Shown: positions 18,943-29,149, counted from the stretch's first letter. The stretch is DNA of 64,000 nt from Zygotorulaspora mrakii (GCF_013402915.1 NC_050720.1:248001-312000), one strand, 5' to 3'. A program made the numbers and translations. The notes: generated by a model from the sequence alone, not told the origin.

Positions 18943-21780
18943 ATGACTGTTGATTCCAAGGCATCATTGAGTGATGAGCCAAAAGATGTTGAATGGCCAA
19001 AAAAGCAAAGAATTATCAATTGTGTTACGCAATTACCGTATTCCATCCAGTTGGGAGAAAAAAATGACGATTGGAAGGTGAGTCCAGCTACCGGCAATAG
19101 TGCGCTGTATTCTTCTTTAGATTATTTGAATACATATAAGAAGTGTGAACAATATGAGCAACATATTGTTGGATGGACCGGTGAAATCAAGAGAGAAAAT
19201 GAAACCCCCTTCAAGCTTTCTAATACAGTAACAGGTCATACTGGCACCGAAATGAAAAATAAAACGGATGATATAGATGACGATCCGTTATATTTGACCA
19301 AAAGCCAAATGGAAAAATTAACAGCAAAGTTAAAGGAGAAGAATTTTAGTGATGACGACCAAATCAATCAAAAAAATGTACATGTTCATCCCGTTTGGCT
19401 GCTACGTCGTGACCAGAAAAGATGGAGAAATTATGCCGAAAATGTTTTATGGCCAACGTTCCATTACATATTAAAATTTTCAACTGAGGGTGGTGATAAA
19501 GAGAATCGTTGGTGGTATGATTACGTCAAATTCAACGAAGCCTACGCAATGAAAATTAGTGAGATTTACCAACCGGGTGATATAATCTGGGTTCATGATT
19601 ACTATTTATTGCTATTACCTCAATTATTAAGAATGAGGTTCAATGATGAACATTTAGTTATTGCGTACTTTCATCATTCCCCATGGCCAAGTAATGAATA
19701 CTTCCGTGTTTTGCCACGTAGAAAAGAGATCCTAGATGGGTTGGTTGGTGCAAATAGAATTTGTTTCCAAAATGAAGGGTTTGCTCGTCATTTCGTTTCA
19801 TCATGTAAAAGATTGTTGGAGGCAACTGCAAAAAAATCAAGAAATTCGTTAGGTATCGATTCTTATCAAATCGGTGCTTATGGTGGTGATGTTATTGTCG
19901 ATTCCTTACCAGTTGGTGTCAATACGGAAGCATTGGTCAGAGATGCCTTTACTAGAAACATTGATGAAAAAGTTCTAGCTATTAAGGATGCCTATGAGGG
20001 CAAGAAAATTATTGTTGGCAGAGATCGTTTAGATGCCGTCCGTGGTGTTGTTCAAAAACTAAGAGCCTTTGAAACGTTTTTGGCCATGTATCCAGAATGG
20101 AGAGATCAAGTTGTTTTAATTCAAGTGAGCAGTCCTACTGCAAACAGATCTTCTCAACAGTCCATAAGACTGGAACAGCAGGTTAATGAACTGGTTAATT
20201 CTATAAATTCCCAGTACGGCTCATTAGATTTTTCTCCAGTTCAACATTACTATATGCGAATTCCTAAAGATGTTTATTTGTCTTTATTGAGAGTGGCGGA
20301 TTTATGTATTATCACAAGTGTTAGAGATGGAATGAATACGACCGCTTTGGAATATGTCACGATAAAGTCTCATAACTCAAACTACGATTGCTACGGAAAT
20401 CCATTGATTTTAAGTGAGTTTTCTGGTAGTAGCACAGTTTTAAAAGATGCAATGATTATCAATCCTTGGGATTCTGTTGCTGTCGCTAAATCAATCAAAA
20501 AAGCATTGCAATTAACGTCAAATGAAAAGAAAGTCTTAGAAGATATGCTAAGAGCAGAGGTCCCAACAATTCAGGATTGGACCGATAAATTTTTATCATC
20601 TCTCAAGAGGTTAACAGATTATACTTTACCGTCATCCAAAAAAATCACTCCAGCTTTGAATAGACCTATATTACTGGAAAACTATAAGCAGGCTAAAAGA
20701 CGTCTTTTCCTGTTTGATTATGATGGTACTTTGACACCAATTGTTCAGGATCCCGCGGCGGCAATCCCATCAGCTCGTTTGATCGGCATTCTTCAAAAAT
20801 TAGCAGCCGATCCAAAGAACCAAATTTGGATTATCTCTGGTCGTGATCAAAAATTTCTGAGTAAATGGCTGGGAGGTAAATTTCCGCAAATAGGATTGAG
20901 TGCTGAACACGGCTGTTTTGTGAAGGACGTGAATTGTGAAAATTGGGTTAATTTGACAGAGAAATATGATATGTCATGGCAAAAGAAAGTTGGCGAGATC
21001 ATGGAGAGTTTTACCAATCGGACACCGGGTTCTTTTATAGAAAGGAAGAAAGTCGCCTTAACATGGCACTATAGGTGTACCGTGCCGGAGCTAGGAGAAT
21101 TTCATGCTAAACAACTGAAAGAGGAATTATCCGCATTTGCCTCAGGCTCTGATCTTGAAGTTATGGAAGGCAAGGCCAATCTTGAAGTTCGTCCTAAATT
21201 TGTGAACAAAGGTGAAATTGTTAAGAGATTAATCTGGCATAAGCACGGAACTCCTCAAGACATGTTAGCAACTAAGAGAGAGGAACTAGAAAGGGATCAA
21301 ATGCCTGATTTCACGTTGTGTCTGGGTGATGATTTCACTGATGAAGATATGTTTACTCAAATGAATGCAATAGAAGAAGTTTGGAATAAAAAATATCCCG
21401 ACGAGAAAAATCGTTGGGGTAACTTTGGATTCTACCCCTGTACAGTCGGATCCGCATCTAAAAGTACAGTAGCCAAGGCTCATCTGACAGATCCTCAACA
21501 AGTTCTTGATACATTAGGCCTGCTGGTTGGTAATGTTTCCTTATTTCAAAGTGCAGGGACTGTAGATTTGGATTCAAGAGGGCATGTCATAAACAGTGAA
21601 AGCAGTTTAAAATCTGAACAAGCATCAGCGGACTATGCTATGAAGAGGCAAACTTCGAATTCTGCTTTGAAAAGAGAATCCTCGAGCTCCTCGATGAAAA
21701 GAGAACTTTCGAACTCTTCTTTCAAAAGAGAGATTTCGAATACGTTTTTGCAACGAGAGTCATCCTACGACTCAAAGTGA
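18943..21780 (+). CDS. TPS2: Trehalose-6-phosphate phosphatase Tps2
   Basis: A 945-residue phosphatase subunit of the trehalose synthase complex, which converts trehalose-6-phosphate to trehalose. Residues 1-570 form an inactive glycosyltransferase-like (TPS) domain. The HAD-type phosphatase domain follows, with the DYDGT nucleophile motif at 592-596 (D592, D594) and GDDFTDEDM at 795-803. It is about 50 residues longer than S. cerevisiae Tps2 (896 aa). Most of the excess is a C-terminal tail after GTVDLDSRGHV, made of five nine-residue repeats that each carry an RxxS site. Both catalytic motifs are intact. Confidence 0.97.
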   Translation: MTVDSKASLSDEPKDVEWPKKQRIINCVTQLPYSIQLGEKNDDWKVSPATGNSALYSSLDYLNTYKKCEQYEQHIVGWTGEIKRENETPFKLSNTVTGHTGTEMKNKTDDIDDDPLYLTKSQMEKLTAKLKEKNFSDDDQINQKNVHVHPVWLLRRDQKRWRNYAENVLWPTFHYILKFSTEGGDKENRWWYDYVKFNEAYAMKISEIYQPGDIIWVHDYYLLLLPQLLRMRFNDEHLVIAYFHHSPWPSNEYFRVLPRRKEILDGLVGANRICFQNEGFARHFVSSCKRLLEATAKKSRNSLGIDSYQIGAYGGDVIVDSLPVGVNTEALVRDAFTRNIDEKVLAIKDAYEGKKIIVGRDRLDAVRGVVQKLRAFETFLAMYPEWRDQVVLIQVSSPTANRSSQQSIRLEQQVNELVNSINSQYGSLDFSPVQHYYMRIPKDVYLSLLRVADLCIITSVRDGMNTTALEYVTIKSHNSNYDCYGNPLILSEFSGSSTVLKDAMIINPWDSVAVAKSIKKALQLTSNEKKVLEDMLRAEVPTIQDWTDKFLSSLKRLTDYTLPSSKKITPALNRPILLENYKQAKRRLFLFDYDGTLTPIVQDPAAAIPSARLIGILQKLAADPKNQIWIISGRDQKFLSKWLGGKFPQIGLSAEHGCFVKDVNCENWVNLTEKYDMSWQKKVGEIMESFTNRTPGSFIERKKVALTWHYRCTVPELGEFHAKQLKEELSAFASGSDLEVMEGKANLEVRPKFVNKGEIVKRLIWHKHGTPQDMLATKREELERDQMPDFTLCLGDDFTDEDMFTQMNAIEEVWNKKYPDEKNRWGNFGFYPCTVGSASKSTVAKAHLTDPQQVLDTLGLLVGNVSLFQSAGTVDLDSRGHVINSESSLKSEQASADYAMKRQTSNSALKRESSSSSMKRELSNSSFKREISNTFLQRESSYDSK
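21640..21774 (+). repeat. Five 27-bp coding repeats at the TPS2 C-terminus
   Basis: Units of 27 bp encode MKRQTSNSA, LKRESSSSS, MKRELSNSS, FKREISNTF and LQRESSYDS, in frame, ending one codon before the stop. The consensus is hydrophobic-K-R-E-x-S-N-S-x. Each unit contains R-x-x-S, the recognition pattern of PKA and other basophilic kinases. Confidence 0.9.
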
Positions 21781-21905
21781 GAGGCGGTATCTTTTTTGAA
21801 AGCTGTCAGCTGCATATACACACGGTTTATTAACGACATTCAAATGTTTTCGTCATAGTATCATATATATATATAAGACTAAATTATACACTTAGTATGT
21901 TTATT

Positions 21906-23819
21906 TCAAGAAGCAGGTTCACTAGATTGTTCACCCGCTGATAATTTCTTAACAATTGAATCGAGCGTTGCTGTTACGAGAACGACCTCTTTCCTTTTCA
22001 TCGCAACAGTACAATTCATTAAATGCCACAATCCCACAACATATTCTAATATTAAAAACTTTTGTTGTCGAGCAAGGCGGAAGCAAATTCCAGAAATTTG
22101 CGATATGACAGTAAGGTCTTGTTCAAACAATCTACCACCAACGTAGTTCAATAGGATTTGCATTAAGAGACTTTTTTTAAGTTTTTTAACACCTGAATCA
22201 TTCAAATCATTATCTACTTCGTTTCCTTCGAATTTGTTTTTCTCATAGTATACTTTGAATCTTTCAATGTAGGAACTCCTTTCATCGTCACTCACTGGTA
22301 AAGGATACGCAGTAAATGACTCAAAATGAGAAATTAGCCATATGACAACCACAGTACAATCCCATGTAGGATTCAAGTGCAAATCAGTCTGTTCTAAGGT
22401 GTTTGTTATTTGCAGCCAAAGCGAATTGCAATGTATCAGCTGTTCTTGTTTCTGAACACTTCCGCTCATAAGGGATACTCTAATGATGTAGGCATTCAAT
22501 AATGCCACCATCCTAACTTCATTTGACGTTCGATTGCGGGAAATGATTTCATTATAAGAATCGCATATCTGAGAACCATCCTTCATCGAACCAATTTGAT
22601 GAGAAATTACAGACAGAAGAGCAGCATAATCTTGTGTTAGGAACGTATTCCCTCGTGTATCTTTGATTTGACCAGTCAGGAGAAGTCCCTCCCACTTTTG
22701 ATAGAATTCTGAAAACTGCTGAATCGTGCGGTACCACTCGATTCTGGAGTCATAAAAGCTTAAAGAATGGGGCCCCGACTGAGTAACGCTACTAATTAGC
22801 TTCTTTGTAGTTAAAGAAACCTTGGGTAGAAATTTTGTTGAGAAATTTGCTCTTTTTGCATAGCAGTTTACCAAATAGCTCACACTTTGCAGTAACAGTA
22901 AAACATTTTTTAAATGTTTGTATTGAAAGACAGAAGAAAGCTGAATATGCATGTGGACACTTGGGCCGATTTCTAGAGTTACTGAATCCTGATCATCTTT
23001 TAAAGCGTCCTTTTGCTCCGCAAAAAACTCCTTGAACTCATTCAAATTGCCAGTAATATCACTATCTTTGTAAATCTGAATGATCAGTTCGAGCATTAGT
23101 TTCCAACCATACAACTTGGCACCAACTTGATCGCATGATAGCGAACCCAAAGCTTTCAACAAGTATGATGGTATTATAAGTCGCTGGTTCAAATAGAAAT
23201 TGACATGGCATAAAATAATAAATGATTTCCATTCAGTAGAACCTTTGCCAACCACGGTCATCTCTTGGAACTGCGACAAGGCACGCTTGACGTTATTCAA
23301 TTTGATATTCAGTCTGATATTAACATATTGAAATATTAGCAGCCACGATCCTGTCACATTTTTATCGTATTTCCACTCTGCCAGAAAATGAACTACTTCG
23401 TCGCAATTCTTTAATGCAATCCTGTAGTGAAACTTGTCGTCTCTTTTCATTGGTAGAACATATAATGTCAAGAATTCGAATTTCATTTTCTCGTGAAGCA
23501 CAGACCAGTTAGAATAAGAGCCATGATGATTTTGTAATCTTTCTCGTATGCTTGAAAGATAAGCCTCTGCGAGGTCGAAATTGAGTGTCTCTTCCAGAAG
23601 TACTTCAACTAATTGATAAGTGATCTCGGCATCCTGGGCAATGGACAAAGGATAGTTCGTTTTGAGATATTGCAAGCACTGAACAGACATAGAAACAAGC
23701 TTAAAATAGTCCTTCAACTGATCCTCATCCTTTATATCACCTGCCACTCTGTGAGCATGATCCAAATATTCCTTAGACAATTGACCCAGAACCTCAAAAG
23801 AAAGCTCCGGCAAAGCCAT
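21906..23819 (-). CDS. SCC4: Scc4, cohesin loader subunit (YER147C)
   Basis: A 637-residue TPR-type helical protein (S. cerevisiae 624 aa). With Scc2 it loads cohesin onto chromosomes; Scc4 wraps the Scc2 N-terminus and directs loading to centromeres. The start is the ATG at 23819 (MALPELSFEVL); the frame upstream opens with TTG. Recognisable blocks are LNFDLAEAYLSSIRERLQ near 85, KFHYRIALKNCDEVV near 140, KNVLLLLQSVSYLVNCY near 305 and YVVGLWHLMNCTVAM near the C-terminus. Scc4 diverges fast, and identity rests on these blocks plus order SCC4-SPT15-PEA2 (YER147C-YER149C). Confidence 0.93.
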   Translation of the reverse strand: MALPELSFEVLGQLSKEYLDHAHRVAGDIKDEDQLKDYFKLVSMSVQCLQYLKTNYPLSIAQDAEITYQLVEVLLEETLNFDLAEAYLSSIRERLQNHHGSYSNWSVLHEKMKFEFLTLYVLPMKRDDKFHYRIALKNCDEVVHFLAEWKYDKNVTGSWLLIFQYVNIRLNIKLNNVKRALSQFQEMTVVGKGSTEWKSFIILCHVNFYLNQRLIIPSYLLKALGSLSCDQVGAKLYGWKLMLELIIQIYKDSDITGNLNEFKEFFAEQKDALKDDQDSVTLEIGPSVHMHIQLSSVFQYKHLKNVLLLLQSVSYLVNCYAKRANFSTKFLPKVSLTTKKLISSVTQSGPHSLSFYDSRIEWYRTIQQFSEFYQKWEGLLLTGQIKDTRGNTFLTQDYAALLSVISHQIGSMKDGSQICDSYNEIISRNRTSNEVRMVALLNAYIIRVSLMSGSVQKQEQLIHCNSLWLQITNTLEQTDLHLNPTWDCTVVVIWLISHFESFTAYPLPVSDDERSSYIERFKVYYEKNKFEGNEVDNDLNDSGVKKLKKSLLMQILLNYVGGRLFEQDLTVISQISGICFRLARQQKFLILEYVVGLWHLMNCTVAMKRKEVVLVTATLDSIVKKLSAGEQSSEPAS

Positions 23820-24099
23820 AAAGCCAGTAAATACACCCAAATACAGTCAACACAGAAACTACAGTGACATAAACTAATTTCAACTGTATAAATGCCGATA
23901 CATTAGTTTCAGCCGCTTATATACTTTTCTCACTACTTTTGATAGAGTGGCGTATATAGCGATTTTTTATATATTTTTCGTTCTAGTTATATTTTGATAT
24001 CGAATTTATCGAACCTGCAATTCTATAAAATAGTGGTAGTAACAAGAAAAGCTTTCTTCAGATTCGTAAGAGAGATTTCGTTTGATCGCAGCTCATACC

Positions 24100-24813
24100 A
24101 TGTCTGAACAGGAGCGATTGCAGGAGTTTCAAAACGCGAATAAAATAGTTTTTGATCAAAATACAAGACAGGTTTGGGAGTCTCAAGAGAAAAATGACAT
24201 AGACAACAGTAATGCTAAAGACATTGCAGTAAAGAGTCAGCAAGAGGACGAATCAGATGATTCAGCTACATCAGGTATAGTCCCTACTCTTCAAAATATC
24301 GTGGCTACTGTGAACCTGGGATGTCGGCTAGACTTAAAAACAGTGGCACTTCATGCGCGTAATGCGGAATACAACCCAAAGCGTTTTGCCGCTGTTATTA
24401 TGCGTATTCGAGAACCAAAAACTACGGCATTGATTTTTGCATCAGGTAAAATGGTTGTAACAGGTGCCAAAAGTGAAGATGACTCCAAATTAGCAAGTAG
24501 AAAATATGCTAGAATTATCCAAAAGATTGGTTTCGCAGCCAAATTCACTGATTTTAAGATTCAAAACATTGTTGGTTCATGTGACGTGAAATTTCCTATC
24601 CGTTTAGAAGGTTTGGCATTCAGTCATGGACCTTTCTCATCGTATGAACCGGAATTATTCCCTGGATTAATTTATAGAATGGTGAAGCCAAAAATTGTCC
24701 TGTTGATTTTTGTTTCGGGTAAAATTGTTCTGACTGGTGCTAAGCAAAGAGGTGAAATTTATCAAGCTTTTGAAGCTATATATCCGGTGTTGAGTGAATT
24801 TAGGAAGATATAA
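24100..24813 (+). CDS. SPT15: TATA-binding protein Spt15
   Basis: A 237-residue TBP, required by all three nuclear RNA polymerases (S. cerevisiae 240 aa). The start is the ATG at 24100 ([10 protein letters not shown]); upstream in-frame codons begin at TTG. A variable N-terminal 55 residues are followed by the two pseudo-symmetric repeats. Repeat one contains [34 protein letters not shown] and [14 protein letters not shown]. Repeat two contains [33 protein letters not shown] and [14 protein letters not shown]. The core is almost identical to the S. cerevisiae protein. It is divergent from SCC4. Confidence 0.98.
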   Translation: MSEQERLQEFQNANKIVFDQNTRQVWESQEKNDIDNSNAKDIAVKSQQEDESDDSATSGIVPTLQNIVATVNLGCRLDLKTVALHARNAEYNPKRFAAVIMRIREPKTTALIFASGKMVVTGAKSEDDSKLASRKYARIIQKIGFAAKFTDFKIQNIVGSCDVKFPIRLEGLAFSHGPFSSYEPELFPGLIYRMVKPKIVLLIFVSGKIVLTGAKQRGEIYQAFEAIYPVLSEFRKI

Positions 24814-24909
24814 AATAAATTGCTTTATATAGGGTCCAAATAAACATTCGAATGGGGAAAACGAAAATCGAGAAAAATATAAATATTTCTGTAAATGCTA
24901 TGATTCATG

Positions 24910-26079
24910 TTATTTCATCCCTGTCTTCTTCTTGAACGCCTCTAGTTCTTTCTCAACATGCATCCTCGATTCTCTTTCTTCTTGTATTTCTCTTTCATAT
25001 TTCCTTTGGCTCTCAGCAAGCATTCTCTTGAATTCCATTTTCATTATTGAGAACGAATGCCCGTTGCCATTAGAAAGCGTTGGTGATTCTGGGTTTAGGA
25101 GGTTTATAGGAGATGGAACTGGTGACGATAGATCGATGTTCCTCACAAAGTCATTTTCGAGGCTACTAGATTCTTTCAGTCGTTTTACCTCAATATCCAT
25201 CTCTTGCAGTTTAGTCTCACTTTGAGACAAATTAGAATGGCACTCCAAAATTTTTTGATGTAGTTCCTTGTTCGTATTTTGAAGTTGTTCAACATTTTGT
25301 ATATGTTCAGCTCGATCTTTCTCAAATTGCTTCGTTAAAAAACTGTGAGCTAGCTGTAAGTCTTCAAATGCCGTTTCTAACTCTTTTTTTTGTGTGTATA
25401 TGCCTGTGGCGTCATTCTCCATGTTTGATTGCTTTCCGTTATCATTTTGAGAGTAATTTGTGAGTGAATCAATAGCATTCTTTAGGAATTCAACCGGACT
25501 ATCCATATTTACAGGTTGCAACTCCACCCCCTTCTTGACGGCATTAGATAATACAAATGACGTGAGTTCTTGCAACGCACCATTCGTGCGAATAGTAGTA
25601 TTACTACGCTGCAGCCCTTTGCTGTTCGGGTTTTTCTTTGTACTCGTCTTTCCAATATCAAACAGTGGAGCATCAACTTTTGTAGCATTGGTGGATTCCA
25701 GCAATACGAGCAAAGACTCATACCACTCTGCTGACTGTGGCTGGATATCGAGTAGCTGTTGCAAGGTTTTCGCCGAAACATCTTTTAATTTTCCATTCCT
25801 CTGATGACTTTGCACCTGATACAGCGCATATTCGCAAAGTAGTTTTTTATCGACATCAATTAACGAGCCATTTTGATCTTTCTTGTACAGTAGGAAATCT
25901 AAGTAGTCAACATGTGTGTAGGGTCTACTATTTCTGTAGGGCAAGTTTGTGTCCAAATCGTTTGACAAATATTGTTTCAAATCCTCATATTTGGTTGGAT
26001 ACTCCTCATAACTGTCCTCTGAGAAAAGCCATGGGTTAGCTCTTTCCATGAGCTCTAAACCCTTTAGATCGTCGATCAT
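24910..26079 (-). CDS. PEA2: Pea2, polarisome coiled-coil protein (YER149C)
   Basis: A 389-residue coiled-coil protein (S. cerevisiae 420 aa), a polarisome subunit working with Spa2, Bud6 and Bni1 in polarised growth and mating. The N-terminal part has NPWLFSEDSYEEYPTKYEDL and a YTHVDYLDFLLY segment. A long heptad-rich helix runs from about 235 to 310 and a second from about 350 to the end (RKYEREIQEERESRMHVEKE). A Ser/Pro-rich break with SSPVPSPINLL separates them. Sequence conservation is moderate, so the call leans on its place between SPT15 and the next block. It is divergent from PPH3. Confidence 0.85.
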   Translation of the reverse strand: MIDDLKGLELMERANPWLFSEDSYEEYPTKYEDLKQYLSNDLDTNLPYRNSRPYTHVDYLDFLLYKKDQNGSLIDVDKKLLCEYALYQVQSHQRNGKLKDVSAKTLQQLLDIQPQSAEWYESLLVLLESTNATKVDAPLFDIGKTSTKKNPNSKGLQRSNTTIRTNGALQELTSFVLSNAVKKGVELQPVNMDSPVEFLKNAIDSLTNYSQNDNGKQSNMENDATGIYTQKKELETAFEDLQLAHSFLTKQFEKDRAEHIQNVEQLQNTNKELHQKILECHSNLSQSETKLQEMDIEVKRLKESSSLENDFVRNIDLSSPVPSPINLLNPESPTLSNGNGHSFSIMKMEFKRMLAESQRKYEREIQEERESRMHVEKELEAFKKKTGMK

Positions 26080-26279
26080 AACGACAATCCAATAAACCTA
26101 TTCTGACTTTGCAATTGATGTAGGCAAACCATTGAACCTTTGTTTATATTAGTTTTATTAAAAGAAACGGCTAAAATTTTCGCGTTAAAAATCGAAGGCT
26201 TCATCACCATCTTTAAAAATACATGAACTGCAATAATAGCGGAAAGACTTACATGGTTACGCTTGAGGGAACAAGGCAA

Positions 26280-27203
26280 ATGAACCTAGATAAGATCATA
26301 ATACTGCTGAAACAGGGGAAGCATATACGGGAGGACTGTGTGTACTCACTATGTATTCAAGCGCAAGAACTTTTGATGAACGAGTCGAATGTTACGCATG
26401 TAGACACTCCTGTGACAATATGTGGAGACATTCATGGCCAGCTACACGACCTGCTAACACTGTTTGAAAAAAGTGGTGGGGTAGAGAAGAGCCGATATAT
26501 TTTCTTGGGCGACTTCGTTGATAGAGGCTTCTATTCTTTAGAGTCCTTTTTACTTTTACTATGCTACAAGCTAAGATATCCCGATAGAATAACACTTATT
26601 CGCGGCAATCACGAAACGAGACAGATCACCAAAGTTTATGGGTTCTATGACGAGATAATGAGGAAATACGGGAATAGTAATGTCTGGAGATACTGTTGCG
26701 AAGTATTCGACTACCTCTCATTAGGTGCCATAATAAACGAACGAGTGTTTTGCATACACGGCGGTCTCTCGCCAGACATTACGACCATTGACGAGATACG
26801 GAGTATCGACAGGAAGCAAGAGGTGCCGCATGAGGGCGCGATGTGCGATCTACTGTGGTCGGACCCTGACGAAGTCGATACATGGTCTCTTTCGCCAAGA
26901 GGAGCAGGTTTTCTATTTGGCAAGGGTGAGGTTGATCAATTCTTGCAAACGAATAACATAGAGCTCATCGCTCGCGCCCACCAGCTAGTAATGGAGGGAT
27001 ACAAAGAAATGTTCGACGGCGGACTTGTCACCGTGTGGTCTGCCCCGAACTACTGCTACAGATGTGGCAATGTAGCCGCGGTTCTCACGATCGATGGCCA
27101 GCTCGAGAGAAGCTACACAATATTTGATGCTGTGCAATCTCAAAACGGCATGGGCCATACCATAATACCCACCAAGAAGCCGCAAATGGACTACTTCTTG
27201 TGA
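26280..27203 (+). CDS. PPH3: PP4-type protein phosphatase catalytic subunit Pph3
   Basis: A 307-residue PPP-family Ser/Thr phosphatase (S. cerevisiae 308 aa). With Psy2 and Psy4 it removes phosphate from gamma-H2A and Rad53 during recovery from DNA damage. The start at 26280 gives MNLDKII, matching the family; the frame upstream to 26223 adds 19 unrelated residues. Metal-binding and catalytic motifs are intact: GDIHG at 49-53, GDFVDRG at 77-83, GNHE at 109-112, then HGGLSPD and [10 protein letters not shown]. The C-terminus DYFL is the carboxymethylated tail typical of PP2A-like enzymes. Confidence 0.97.
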   Translation: MNLDKIIILLKQGKHIREDCVYSLCIQAQELLMNESNVTHVDTPVTICGDIHGQLHDLLTLFEKSGGVEKSRYIFLGDFVDRGFYSLESFLLLLCYKLRYPDRITLIRGNHETRQITKVYGFYDEIMRKYGNSNVWRYCCEVFDYLSLGAIINERVFCIHGGLSPDITTIDEIRSIDRKQEVPHEGAMCDLLWSDPDEVDTWSLSPRGAGFLFGKGEVDQFLQTNNIELIARAHQLVMEGYKEMFDGGLVTVWSAPNYCYRCGNVAAVLTIDGQLERSYTIFDAVQSQNGMGHTIIPTKKPQMDYFL

Positions 27204-27368
27204 TGCTCGAAGCGCCCGTAACTGTATTTCTTAATGCTATATTTTCACTTAGTTCTATACGTATAATTATTCACGACGACGCCTGGAAAAAGAGATATGA
27301 AAGTGCGCTGTTGATCCAACAGCAGCGGAGGGAGAGCATCCAGGCGAACCAAGCTCCAGACAGACCGC

Positions 27369-28454
27369 ATGTCAGTGGGAATTTCACTATCACAATTCAT
27401 CTCCGACAACCCCGATCCGCTGTCGAGTGGGATTCCCGAGCTCGACCAAGCACTCAACAATGGCTTCCAAACAAGGTCCATCTACGAAGTGTACGGCCCC
27501 CCAGGTATCGGAAAAACCCGCTTCGGCCTGCAACTGCTGGAACACACGGACCCCCGCGACAGACTGCTATGGATAGAGACGTTCAAGCCGATGCCCGGCG
27601 TCGCGCCAGCGACGCTGGCCGCTGGCCGCAAGATCGAAAAGGTCAAAATAACGACCTTCACGGAGCTCTTCTTCTTCATCAACGCGCTCGACACAAGCTA
27701 CAGACTGCTGGTGATGGACGGGATGTCCCAATTGGTGTGCAACCACCTGTACGTGTTGCAGAAGAGAGCAAAAAGGTCCCCTGCCCACAGCTCCAACCCA
27801 TCCTCAACCGCCTCGTGGAAGCTTCACGAGATGAAATGCAAACATCTCGTGCAACTGTTCACCTCCATGACAAAATACGCAAACCAGCACAACACCACCA
27901 TCATCCTGCTGAACGACTGCATGAACACTTCGTTCACCAACGACGACGTGAACACGGGCATCCACGAGGACGGCCTTGATGTTATAGCAGATAAAACTAA
28001 TTTTTACGTCATTTCTGCAGCAAAGCGGAGAAATGTACAGATTCTGAAAAGCTCTTTGCTCGCGAGCAGCGTTGCTATGGGGAAGAGAGACGCCAAATGG
28101 GAGATCTTTCTCAAAAAGAAGATCGGCCTCTTCTGGGGGTGGCAAACAACCGCACCCCTCGCCACAGGCACAGACCACACAACAAAAGCGGAAACAGCTG
28201 CAACCACAGGCGCAACTGCCAGCACCAGCACCAAGCCCAGAAAATGCCGCCTCGTCATAGTAAACACTGGCAAACGCTCGCGGCACGATGCAGACAACGG
28301 CGATAGCGAGAGGGGTTCGCTGCAGCGAATCTGCACGGAGTTTGACCAAAACGGACGTCTTCGGTCACTCAACGCACAGAACAGCAGCCAGGTTCCCAAA
28401 ACGGACACTGCCAGCGACGAATTCGTCTTCGATAGTCAGTCCAGTGTTGTTTAA
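27369..28454 (+). CDS. RAD55: Rad55, RecA-like recombination mediator
   Basis: A 361-residue Rad51 paralogue (S. cerevisiae 406 aa). With Rad57 it stabilises Rad51 filaments during homologous recombination. The N-terminus MSVGISLSQF aligns with the family start. Walker A is GPPGIGKT at 43-50 and Walker B is RLLVMDGMSQL near 112-122. The MTKYANQHNTTIILLNDCMNT segment and WEIFLKKKIGLFWGW are also typical. The C-terminal third is divergent and rich in Thr and Ala. The gene is clearly more GC-rich than most others here, with many CC and GC third positions. It lies 165 bp after PPH3, as in YDR075W-YDR076W. Confidence 0.92.
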   Translation: MSVGISLSQFISDNPDPLSSGIPELDQALNNGFQTRSIYEVYGPPGIGKTRFGLQLLEHTDPRDRLLWIETFKPMPGVAPATLAAGRKIEKVKITTFTELFFFINALDTSYRLLVMDGMSQLVCNHLYVLQKRAKRSPAHSSNPSSTASWKLHEMKCKHLVQLFTSMTKYANQHNTTIILLNDCMNTSFTNDDVNTGIHEDGLDVIADKTNFYVISAAKRRNVQILKSSLLASSVAMGKRDAKWEIFLKKKIGLFWGWQTTAPLATGTDHTTKAETAATTGATASTSTKPRKCRLVIVNTGKRSRHDADNGDSERGSLQRICTEFDQNGRLRSLNAQNSSQVPKTDTASDEFVFDSQSSVV

Positions 28455-28712
28455 GGGCACGAAGAAAAAAGTGGTCCCGGTGTGCGCCGGTGTGCGCCGG
28501 CATGTCCCGAATAGGTCTGATTGTAAACAGAGCGGCACATCCATTGTTCTGAGCTTCCCTTGCATCTTTGTTGGATCTTTGTTGACGGTACCCAATTAGA
28601 CAGGTCAATACTCCGCATTGGGCAAAACAGCCCGACACCGCGTCAGGGCCCTGAGTGCCCCACAAGCAACCCAGAGCAGCAGGTGACGAACCTCAATTTA
28701 GAAGCAACGGCA

Positions 28713-28800
28713 GCGTGCCGTGCATAGGGACCGCCCACGCGGGCTGCTATAAATATATATGTGTCCCCACGGCACGCACGGGCTGCGCGCGTGCCGTGGG
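28713..28800. repeat. GC-rich inverted repeat cluster with 12-bp hairpin
   Basis: CCCACGGCACGC (28766-28777) and GCGTGCCGTGGG (28789-28800) are perfect reverse complements with an 11-nt loop. A third copy of the core GCGTGCCGTG lies at 28713-28722, so either right-hand copy can pair with the middle one. A TATAAATATATATG run sits between them at 28747-28760. Confidence 0.8.
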
Positions 28801-29111
28801 ATCTGGGCGCAGGAGGAAAACTTTTTCAGGCCGGAACCTCCTGTCAGGTGCCGAAGGCCGCAATGGATTGCGCTGAGGGTTTCGGTGTACGGCGTCCCAT
28901 TGTGTCCATCACGTCGATTCTGTGCGATCTTTTCTCGCAAGTCCGCAGCATTGTTAGGACATCTTTTCCCAATCGGGCTATGTAAGTGTGGCCGAGTGCG
29001 CTGAGAGGTGTCACCCTCATGCCCAATTGGGTAAAGTGCAATTCAAAACAACTGTTTCAGATTTGAGTTAATTATAGAAATCGAAACTGTCAGAAGAATC
29101 CACCAGATTTC

Positions 29112-29116
29112 AGGGG
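29112..29116 (-). promoter_or_regulatory. STRE upstream of the SED1/SPI1-like gene
   Basis: AGGGG, the reverse complement of the Msn2/4 core CCCCT, 165 bp upstream of the start. SPI1 and SED1 are stress-induced in S. cerevisiae. Confidence 0.35.
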
Positions 29117-29149
29117 ATGAGCATGACGGGAAAAGCATGAATCCGAGGG

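Noticed and set aside
28985..29050. TGGCCGAGTGCG resembling the A-box of a Leu/Ser tRNA
   Set aside because: No B-box (GGTTCRANNCC) follows and no acceptor or T stem can be folded.
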